A DNA stretch of 64,000 nt. Origin: Haloarchaeobius amylolyticus. GTDB taxonomy: Archaea > Halobacteriota > Halobacteria > Halobacteriales > Natrialbaceae. The stretch covers positions 372,001 through 436,000 of the forward strand of contig NZ_JANHDH010000003.1 of the NCBI RefSeq assembly GCF_026616195.1, read 5' to 3'. A program made the position numbers and the translations under genes. The notes under the pieces were generated by a model. The model was not told where the DNA came from. It saw only the letters and a program-made list of their open reading frames with translations, and searched no databases. Below, piece after piece: positions 9,201 through 16,800 of this stretch; position 1 is the stretch's first letter; each line of letters starts with the position of its first letter.

Positions 9201-10695
9201 GTCGGTCCCGTGGGGCGACGCCGTCCCCGCCGACGAACCCACCGACTTCGGCTACAACTTCTCGTGGGCCCGCGACCTCTACCAGGTGTTCACCGCGCTG
9301 GAGACCGTCGGCAAGGTCGAGGAGGCCGCCGACTCGCTCGCGTACATCTACAACTACCAGCAACGCGAGAACGGCTTCCTGCCCCAGAACACCTACCTCG
9401 ACGGCCGGACCCGCTGGGGCGGCGAGCAACTCGACAACATCGCCTTCCCGTCCGTGATGGCCTACCAGCTCTGGGAGCGCCACGGTATCACCTTCGAGGA
9501 GGCCGACTACGACTACGAGCAGGTCCGCGCCTCCGCCGCCTACGTCGTCCGGTCCGGCCCCCACAGCGGGCAGGAGCGCTGGGAGGAGGAGGCCGGCTAC
9601 TCCCCGAGCACCATCGCGGCCGAGATCGCCGGCCTCGCGTGTGCCGCCTGGCTGGCCGACGCCGAGGGCGAGACCGCCGACGCCATCGACTTCCTCGCCC
9701 ACGCCGACGCCTACCGCCGCGGCGTCGAACGCTGGTGTGCCACCACGACCGGCACGAACCGCATCGACAACACCCCGTACTACGTCCGGGTCACCCGCAA
9801 CGGCGAACCCGACAGCGGCACCCGCCGCGAACTCGCCAACCACGGCCCGACGCTGGACGAGCGCGCCATCGTCGACGCCGGCTTCCTCGACCTCGTCCGG
9901 CTGGGCATCCTGCCGTGGGACGACCCGGTCGTCGAGAACTCCGTCGAGGTCGTCGACGAGACCATCCGCGTCGACACCCCGCACGGCCCCGCCTGGTACC
10001 GCTACAACGGCGACGGCTACGGCGAGGTCGGCGAGCGCGAACCCGACGAGGGTGCGCCGTGGGGACTCGACCGCCTCGGACAGGGCCGCCTCTGGCCCAT
10101 CTTCACGGGCGAGCGCGGCGAGTACGAGCTCCGCAGGGGGACGGCCTCCGGCGACCTCGCCCCGCAGAACCTGCTGGAGACGATGGCCGGCTTCGCCAAC
10201 TCCGGCCGGATGATCCCCGAGCAGGTCTGGGACCGCGAGTACGAGACCGAGTACGGCTGGGAGTTCGGCGAGGGCACCGGCGCCGCCACGCCCCTCGCCT
10301 GGAGCATGGCGCAGTACATCCGACTCGCCGACAGCATCGACGCAGGCGAACCCATCGAGACGCCGCGGTTCATCGCCGAGCGCTACATCGGCTCCAACGC
10401 CGCGCCGGTCCCACCGGCGCTCTCGGTCGAGGAGGTCGCCGTCGACGAGGCGACCGAGACCGTCGCGGTCTCGGGCAAGACCAACGCTGCATCCGTCCTC
10501 GTCAAGACCGGCGCGGACCGGACGCTGGTCCCGGTCGACGACGGCGAGTACGCGGTCGAACTCGACTGCGTGCCCCACCAGGGCGACGTGACGGTCATCG
10601 GCGCCACGGGCGAGGAGAACCTCGCCAGCGTCGGCACCGTGATGCTCACGCGGAACCTGCAGACGGAGACGCGGACGGTCCACGGCGACGACTGA
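6205..10695 (+). CDS. Double-domain GH15 glucoamylase (glucan 1,4-alpha-glucosidase)
   Basis: A 1496-residue protein with two successive GH15 units. The first (about 1-640) has YGYTWFRDHAVVGD near 286 and a toroid ending in the ATPLAW phrase. The second (about 670-1410) has FGYNFSWARDLYQVF near 1015, EEAGYSPSTIAAEIAG near 1128 and PEQVWDREYE near 1339, plus its own N-terminal beta-supersandwich. A short beta domain closes the protein (about 1415-1496). GH15 enzymes release glucose from the non-reducing ends of starch or maltodextrins, matching the divergent GH13 genes. No signal peptide is seen. The second unit looks closer to canonical GH15; whether both are active is unknown. Confidence 0.88.
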   Translation: MRIQQGRRIDGERPTTDGLFSGGDGRLVFVERDGSIRDYSYPLSGLYGLDDSRFGVWSADEVAWLDEVETVRQEYYRDTTLVVTEHEADDWTARQYDLTLSGAHVTHVELRGSVPDDAHLVSSLSFVPDGSVQPGGKLAHENAVEVYHDREHDYVTASTGLDNGTGESDLGKFAVGGWDPLGDTVRVAAPFDSEGELAHTTLVTLLTDRTETDRQDALAHLRAVADHHPTDKSLRAVAESQRHGLSGMPHRDAIATDLRTLGLLRAPSGALMKAPEYDPFTESSGGYGYTWFRDHAVVGDALLGVDSSFDLGEAAPDHAAAVRFLCETQLEDGTWPQRVWPKDGALAPGWANGNLESDGEAYQPDQGARAITYLARYLRAHDPSAADRGMAEEAIARGLDGLDATFRGEELGRYQSVWENEGGRFVHGVATALEAYATAALAPVSDDLTERAHEGAHDLVELLDGFWDEEAGVFARRLDADGEPVHDRFDVATLAVASAYRSYARLDHGSEAELSSAQVARLDSHVQSTLDALEQSVGDAVGLARYERDNWRGEGDGDPKVWSVATAWGVVGAAELAALLDEYDPDPDAGEVGQLVERAKGLLEPLLPGGELVSEHGYLAEQSFADGSQDSATPLAWAHGLRLAGIVELDQLGALGAETAAPTGPDEQPTWTTGEKYGIGTVPDHEDPESHVWFTLTEGALTEPRFPRVDLMNVKTLDFLVVDSEGGYAARTHNEHRTDDDAETLSRHTEMVGTDALVYRQTITEDDDDHEWELSVEYVTDPEGDAIVGDVSFSARDDNQYDVYAVADSACSNSGAHDRAAVVGDESEYALTSVDDTPEYLDNAIVDPDGEEYEVAVALASSRSFDVATVGTPDAAHVADLFRGDATAIDHAADAAHGNVVLLGRLGSGVSSVADTLALGFATEGDEDAALTAAGDALDGGFVSVRDGYVNAWQEFVADVSLPNSVQGSSHLANLYRASVMVLKAVEDKTFRGAGIASPSVPWGDAVPADEPTDFGYNFSWARDLYQVFTALETVGKVEEAADSLAYIYNYQQRENGFLPQNTYLDGRTRWGGEQLDNIAFPSVMAYQLWERHGITFEEADYDYEQVRASAAYVVRSGPHSGQERWEEEAGYSPSTIAAEIAGLACAAWLADAEGETADAIDFLAHADAYRRGVERWCATTTGTNRIDNTPYYVRVTRNGEPDSGTRRELANHGPTLDERAIVDAGFLDLVRLGILPWDDPVVENSVEVVDETIRVDTPHGPAWYRYNGDGYGEVGEREPDEGAPWGLDRLGQGRLWPIFTGERGEYELRRGTASGDLAPQNLLETMAGFANSGRMIPEQVWDREYETEYGWEFGEGTGAATPLAWSMAQYIRLADSIDAGEPIETPRFIAERYIGSNAAPVPPALSVEEVAVDEATETVAVSGKTNAASVLVKTGADRTLVPVDDGEYAVELDCVPHQGDVTVIGATGEENLASVGTVMLTRNLQTETRTVHGDD

Positions 10696-10881
10696 GGTAA
10701 CCCGGCTTTCATCGGTTCTTCTTTCGGTTGGCTATCCGGGGGCCGTGTTCCTGAATCGTTTAGAGCGAGAACCGGAACACGAGTGGTTTGCGTGGTCGAA
10801 CTGCTCCGCTGTGGACTCCGATCCAACGAATCGGAAGACAGGAAGTTCGAGTGAGTTACGAGAGATGCAACGAATCACTGG

Positions 10882-11414
10882 TATGTTCTGTACGTTCTGC
10901 TGAATACAGGGCGCGAATCGGGTATCGACCAGTGGCCTACTGAGGATTGGCTGCTTCGGTTGATACAGAGGGCTCTGTCAACCGGTTCTGTAGCTACAGA
11001 TTTCGGTCACTGGAAGCCATGGAACTCGAGTACCAAGGAGTCAATTCCCGCTATTTTGCCAGAGATTCCCAGTTCGAATGGCCCTTTGGACCACCCTCGT
11101 TTGTAAGTCCAACCTTCAATATACGGTTTCTTGTGCGTTGGAAATCCAGTTAATGTCCACTGAAACAGTCTTTCAGGGCCTAAATCAACGATAATTAGTT
11201 CTCCTTCCTCGAGTCGATACGTCTCGTCTGGCTCCTCGTTGTCTGTATGTTCCCACTTCTTCCAGACTCGAAGCTCGACCTGTTCCACCATGTTACCACA
11301 TCGGTATTATCGATGATGAATCACTCGCACTCAAGGTCTGTCGGCATATTCAGCTCACAGACGCCGAAACAAACGAAGGTCGGGTGCTGACTACATCCTC
11401 TCTATCTTGCGCGC
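10882..11414. mobile_element. Small-gene cassette, copy 1 (shared left and right ends)
   Basis: The left block (10882-10975, with TGCTGAATACAGGGCGCG) matches blocks at 59086 and 63103. The right block (11335-11414, with GAAACAAACGAA and CATCCTCTCTAT) matches blocks at 59784 and 63632. The DNA between the blocks differs in every copy and holds one small gene, here 11007-11291. Ends resemble a terminal inverted repeat of GTGCTGAATA/TATTCAGCAC type, decayed on the right side of this copy. It sits in otherwise core chromosome between the GH15 gene and the AEC carrier. Confidence 0.7.
11007..11291 (-). CDS. Small hypothetical protein, cargo of cassette 1
   Basis: A 94-residue protein rich in aromatic and charged residues (for example RVWKKWEHTD and GWTYKRGWSKGP), with no signal peptide or membrane segment. 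I do not recognise a family. It has lower GC and different codon use than the flanking starch genes, and it is the only open frame in the cassette, which supports it being real transferred cargo. It reads towards the left block. Confidence 0.55.
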   Translation of the reverse strand: MVEQVELRVWKKWEHTDNEEPDETYRLEEGELIIVDLGPERLFQWTLTGFPTHKKPYIEGWTYKRGWSKGPFELGISGKIAGIDSLVLEFHGFQ

Positions 11415-11574
11415 CACTCCAGACAGTTCGCGAGGAAAGAGACCGACAGTTGCTGTCTAACCAGCCCGGGTCGAGCAGACCAGCGCGAGTCGACCTGCCG
11501 CCACGAAGCCGAGACCAGCCAGCAGGACGAACCGAGACCACAACACCAATCACACTCCCCAATTCAGCCCAGGT

Positions 11575-12495
11575 ATGAGCGTCGCGACGCAACTCGCCTA
11601 CATGCTCGCCCTGCTCGCCGTCGGGGCCGGGCTCCGGGCGGTCGGTATCCTGACCGAGCGTCGTCGCGACCGACTCACCGCGGTCGCCTTCTACGTCGCG
11701 CTCCCCGCACTCGTCTTCTCCTCGACGGTGAACCGGTCGCTCTCGGACGTCCTCGTCTGGCGGCTCTTCGTCGGCGTCACGGTCGTCCTCGTGGCGGTCG
11801 CCGGCATCGGCTGGCTGGTCCACCGGGACCACGCCGACCCGTCCCGTCGTGGGGTCGCCGTCGTCCAGTCCTACCACTGCAACCTGGGCTTCCTCGGCGT
11901 GCCATTCGTCGCGGCGACCTTCGGCGGCGTCACGGCCGGGAAGGCGAGCGTCATCCTCGGCATCGGCTCGCTCGTGCAGGTGACGCTCACCGTGTTGCTG
12001 TTGACCAGCATCACCAGCGCCGAGGCGGACGTCACGCAGGAGCTGCGAAGCGTCGCCCGCAACCCCGTGCTCGTCGCGCTGGTGCTCGGACTCGTCGGCG
12101 GCGCGGTCGGGGTCGACCTCCCCAACCTGGCGCAGGAGTCGCTCGGGCTGCTCGGGAGCCTCGCGCTCCCCATCGCGCTGCCGGCCGTTGGTGCGTCGCT
12201 TTCGTCCGAGGGCGGGCTCGTCGACCCACCGACCGTGGGGGCCGTCGCCGCGGTGAAACTGCTGGTCATGCCACTGCTGGCACTGCTCGTGTTCGTGGGC
12301 CTCGACGCCGCACCGACCACCCTGCGTGCCGGGGTCCTCATGCTCGCGATGCCGACCGCGGTTTCGACGTACATCTACTCGAGCGAGCTCGGCGGTGACG
12401 GCGACCTCGCGTCGGCGACGGTCCTCACGACGACGGTGGTCGCCGTGGCGACGCTGTTCGGGGTCGTGGCGCTGCTCGGGCTGGTGACACCCTGA
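11575..12495 (+). CDS. AEC (auxin efflux carrier) family membrane transporter
   Basis: A 306-residue integral membrane protein with about ten hydrophobic segments in two five-helix halves. Typical AEC features are the N-terminal helix with LLAVGAGLRAVGIL, the VQSYHCNLGFLGVPF segment, and the matching C-terminal MLAMPTAVSTYIYS segment. AEC proteins export organic anions such as malate or other small acids; the substrate here is not predictable. It converges with the oxidoreductase gene ending at 12539. Confidence 0.88.
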   Translation: MSVATQLAYMLALLAVGAGLRAVGILTERRRDRLTAVAFYVALPALVFSSTVNRSLSDVLVWRLFVGVTVVLVAVAGIGWLVHRDHADPSRRGVAVVQSYHCNLGFLGVPFVAATFGGVTAGKASVILGIGSLVQVTLTVLLLTSITSAEADVTQELRSVARNPVLVALVLGLVGGAVGVDLPNLAQESLGLLGSLALPIALPAVGASLSSEGGLVDPPTVGAVAAVKLLVMPLLALLVFVGLDAAPTTLRAGVLMLAMPTAVSTYIYSSELGGDGDLASATVLTTTVVAVATLFGVVALLGLVTP

Positions 12496-12538
12496 GTCGT
12501 GCGCGATATCGAGCCGACTGTGCTGGGGCCCCGGCCGT

Positions 12539-13732
12539 CTATCGTCCCGGTTCCCGTTCGGTCCTGTCGAGGAGGCCGCCGAACCCGACCGTGCGGAGGG
12601 CGGCGATACGTCCGAGTGGGCCGGATCGGCTCTGGGGTGGGTAGTGCTGCTCGTGGGGCGGGGCGGCCCTGGTCGACCCTCTGAGCCGTGCCAACCGTCG
12701 TTCACGACATGTCTCGTAGCGGTCGAGTGCCGCGTCCATCGGCTCGACCGTGGTGACGGTCTCTGCGAGAACGAGTGCGTCCTCAAGCCCGAGCGCGGGG
12801 GTCAACCCGGAGAGGTACCCGACTGGTGTTGCAGCCTCCCCGCAGAAGGCGACGCGCCCGGCCCGGAACACGGGGTCGACGCTCGGGTCCGGGAGCCACC
12901 GGAACACGGCGTCCGGTGGCAGGTGTTGCTCGAGGAGACGACCGACCCGGCCGTCGAAAGACATCAGGGCCTGTTCGGCACGCTCGCGGGGGTCTGAAGA
13001 CCGGCCAGCAGGGACGTGGACACCGAGACAGACGCCGAGTTCGTCGCCCATCGGTACCACGGTCGCCAGCGCGTGCCGGGTCCAGCCCTCGACCAGCCCG
13101 GCCGACCACCAGGCGGGCCGGTCGACCCGGAACGTCCATTCGTGGAGCCCCGCGGGGGAACTGGTCGCCGTACCCGTCATCGTGCGGACGAACGAGTTCG
13201 GTCCGTCGGCCCCGACGACGAGGTCAACCCACCGTGGCTCGTCGTGCTGGTCGGTCACGCGAACGCCGTCGCCCTCGTCCGAGAGGTGGTCTATCTCCTG
13301 TCCCTGGCGGACCGGACTGTCGAGATTCTGCCTGAGCACGTCGAGCAACCGACCACGGTCGACGGTGGACGGGGTCGAACGCGACCCCGCACTGGTCAGC
13401 GTCACCGCCTCAGTCCCTCCGTCGTCAGTACAGACCGTGGCCTCGGTGATGCTGGTCGCTGCCGGTTCGATTCGGTCCGTCCGGTCGATGGTCGTGAGCA
13501 TCGACAGTGCGGCCGGTGTGAGCGTCACGGCGCCGGTCGTCGAGGGGGACCCGCCGTGGCGGGTCAGGACCGTGATCGAGGCACCAGCACGTTCGAAGAC
13601 GATGGCGGCAGCCAGTGCCGCCACGGTGTCACCGACGACGAGGACGTGTGGCGCGGGCTCCCCCTCGAAACCGACCCGGTCGGTGAGGGCCGGGGCTGGG
13701 GGGCAGCGACGGGAGTCGAAGCGGGGTGGCAT
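12539..13732 (-). CDS. FAD-dependent monooxygenase-like oxidoreductase
   Basis: A 397-residue protein of the aromatic-ring hydroxylase or geranylgeranyl-reductase-like FAD family. The N-terminal beta-alpha-beta is HVLVVGDTVAALAAAIVFE, where the GxGxxG is modified. A DG motif is seen as VVGADGPNSFVR, and the second FAD contact as RVAFCGEAATPVGY followed by GLEDALVLAE. I start it at ATG 13732; the frame is open further upstream but that sequence is the divergent promoter and start of the next gene. The weak GxGxxG makes substrate and even FAD affinity uncertain. Confidence 0.75.
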   Translation of the reverse strand: MPPRFDSRRCPPAPALTDRVGFEGEPAPHVLVVGDTVAALAAAIVFERAGASITVLTRHGGSPSTTGAVTLTPAALSMLTTIDRTDRIEPAATSITEATVCTDDGGTEAVTLTSAGSRSTPSTVDRGRLLDVLRQNLDSPVRQGQEIDHLSDEGDGVRVTDQHDEPRWVDLVVGADGPNSFVRTMTGTATSSPAGLHEWTFRVDRPAWWSAGLVEGWTRHALATVVPMGDELGVCLGVHVPAGRSSDPRERAEQALMSFDGRVGRLLEQHLPPDAVFRWLPDPSVDPVFRAGRVAFCGEAATPVGYLSGLTPALGLEDALVLAETVTTVEPMDAALDRYETCRERRLARLRGSTRAAPPHEQHYPPQSRSGPLGRIAALRTVGFGGLLDRTEREPGR

Positions 13733-13867
13733 CAGGTCGTATCCGAAACGGGCCGTCGGGTTAAGACGGGGCGCGCTGTTTCTCGGTCTGCAACGCGCCG
13801 GGGTGCAGCCGCCACCGGAACCCCGGCCCCCGGGGGTTTTACTGTCAGAGAACGTGAGAAAGCAGGT

Positions 13868-16800
13868 ATGGAAGAACTCGAACGCGCCACCCCAGTACTG
13901 GTGCTCAGCCAGGGGGAGGGGGTGGCCACCGCGATCCGGGGAATCGCGGCGTCGGCAGCGACCGACATCGCTGTCACCACGGGGAGTCCCGACGAGGTAC
14001 AGGGGGGACAGGTCGACCCGGGCGAGTACAGTCTCGCCGTGGTCGTCCAGTCGTCGTCTCAGGCGCACCTGGATACGATAGCGCGACTCGACGCACGAGC
14101 AGACGACGTTCCGGTCGTCGGGGTCATCGACACCGGTGACGGGCAAGCCCACGTCGACGCACTGGCGGCGGGCGCAGCGAAGGTGCTGCCGCGGACGGCG
14201 TTCGAGCGGTCACCGGAGACGGTCGCCGACCTGCTGGTCGACGCGGCGGCCGAGCCGAGGGACCAGTATGCGGCCGTCGAGCAGGTGATGGCCGAGACCG
14301 CGGCACCGGCCAGTTTCCACGACCCATCGACCGGCGAACTCGTCGAGGTCAGTCGGGGGTTGGCAGAGGCGCTCGGCTACCCGGACCGGCCGAGCCTCCT
14401 CGACGACGGTGTCGAAGCGGTGCTGCCTGCCGGCGAGAGCGAGGGAGAATCGCTCCGCGAGAAGCTCGGGGACATCCCCGACGACCTCTCGATCACGTCG
14501 ACCGAGGTCGAGCGGAGTCTCCCGGACGGGCGCACCCGGTTGTTCCACGTCGTCACAATGCCGGCCAGCATCGGTGACGACCCGCTCGTCCTCTGCCTGT
14601 GGCGGGACGTGACCGAGCGACGCGAACTCCGACGGACCTACCGGGACGTGTTCGAAGGGGTCAGCGACGGGCTGGTCGTTCACGACCCCGAAACCGGCGA
14701 GATCGAGGACGTCAACCAGCGATTCTGCGAACAGGTCGGGTACGGCAGCGAGGAGCTCGTCGGTGAGACGGTCGACGTGGTCACCGCACCCGGTGACGAG
14801 TACTCGTACGAGCGAGCCCGCGAACGGATACGGCAGGCCGACACCGACGGCCCACAGCTGTTCGAGTGGCGGAACCAGCACGCAGACGGCCAGACGTTCC
14901 CGGTCGAGGTCCACCTCTCGGTGGTGGAACTCCAGGGTGCCGAGTTCGTCCTCGCGTCGGTGCGGGACATCTCCGAGCGCAAGCGTCGAGAACGCGAGTA
15001 CGAACAGGTCTTCGACGGCGTCACCGACGCGATAACCGTCCACGACCCCTGGGAAGAGGAACTGGTCGACGCGAACGAGTCGCTTTGTTCCCTCCTCGGG
15101 TACGACCGGGCGGCGGTCCTCGACATGGGCATCGACGAGTTCAGCTACGGCGACGAGGGGTTCACCGCCGACCGAGCGTACGAGATACAGCGCGAGGTGG
15201 CGGAATCGGGCGAGCCGGAGACGGTCGAGTGGAAGGTCGAGACCGCGGCTGGGTCGGTACGGACGCTCGAGACGAAGCTCACGCCGGCGACCATCGGCGG
15301 GGAGAAGCGGGTCCTGGTCATCTCGCGCGACGTCACCGAGCGCCGGCGCCGCGAACGCGAGTACGAGCAGATGTTCAACAAGGTCAACGACGCCATCAGC
15401 GTCCACGACCCCGAGACGGGTGAGATACTGCAGGTCAACGAGACCTACACCCGCGAGTTCGGGTACGACCAGGAGACTAGCCGCGACCTCGGTGTCGAGG
15501 GGCTGAGCGTCCCCGAGGAGGGCTACACCGGAGAGCGCTCGCGGACGATAATCCAGGAGGTCGCCGAGACCGGCGAGTCGATCACGGTCGAGTGGCTGGT
15601 CGAGAACGCCGACGGCGAACGCCGCTGGTACGAGGTGAACACGACCCCGGCGAGGATCGGCGGCGAACTCCGGGTGCTCGGCATCTCCCGCGACGTCACC
15701 GAGCGCAAGCGTCGCGAACGCGAGTACGAGCAGATATTCGACGGGGTGACGGACGCCATCACGGTCCACGACCCCGAAACGGGGACCATCGTCGACGTCA
15801 ACCAGGCGATGTGCGAGCTGGTCGGCTACGACAGGGAGACCATCCTGGAGCAGGGCATCGCGGGCGTCAGCGTCACCGAGGAGGGATACACGAAGGAGCA
15901 GGCGCGCGAGGTCATCCACCGGGTGATGGACTCCGGCGAGTCAGAGACGCTGGAGTGGAAGGTCGAGACGGCGTCGAGCGAACACCGGTGGCTGGAGGTC
16001 AAGGCGACCCCGGCGGTGATCGGCGGGGAGGACCGCTACATCGGGATGACGCGTGACGTCACCGAGCGTCGGCGCCGCGAACGCGAGTACGAACAGATAT
16101 TCGATGGCGTCACCGACGCCATCGCGGTCCACGACCCCGACACCGGCGAGATACTGCAGGTCAACGAGACCTACTCGGACCTCCTCGGGTACGACCGCGA
16201 GACCATCGTCGACCTGGGCATCGACGGTATCAGCGACACCGAGACGGGGTACACACGTGAACGCGGTGAGGCACTGATAGACCGTGTCGTGGCCGGCGAG
16301 TCGGTCGACCCGTTCGAGTGGGCCGTCCAGCGGGCCGACGGGGAACGTCGCTGGTTCGAGGTCGTCCTGACGACGGCGCGGATCGGCGGCGAGACGCGCG
16401 TCCTCGGCATCGCCCGTGACGTGACCGAACGCCGCGAGCGCGAGCAGCAGATCGCCGAGGAACGCGAGAAGTACTCGACCCTCGTCGAGCAGAGCACGGA
16501 CGGGGTGGCGGTCGTCCAGGACGAATCCTACACCTTCGTCAACCAGCAGTTCACCGAGATAACGGGATACGACCGGACGGAACTGCTGTCGATGTCGTTC
16601 GAGGAGGTCTTCGCACCGTCACATCGAGACCTCGTCGTGGAGCGGTTCCGGAAACGTGTCGACGGGGAGTCGCCGCCGCGGCAGTACGACGTGGAGGTCG
16701 AGACGGCCGCGGGGAACCGACGGACGCTCGAGCTGGCCGTCTCGCGCATCACCCACGAGGGCGACCCGGCGACGCTGGCGAACTTCCGTGACGTGACCGA

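Noticed and set aside
6169-10683. A 1504-residue open frame antisense to the GH15 gene
   Set aside because: Composition is Gly/Ala/Val/Arg-rich without motifs, typical of the antisense frame of a GC-rich acidic gene.
13016-13867. N-terminal extension of the giant PAS regulator in the same frame
   Set aside because: It overlaps the divergent FAD oxidoreductase gene and reads as Arg/Pro/Gly-rich shadow sequence.
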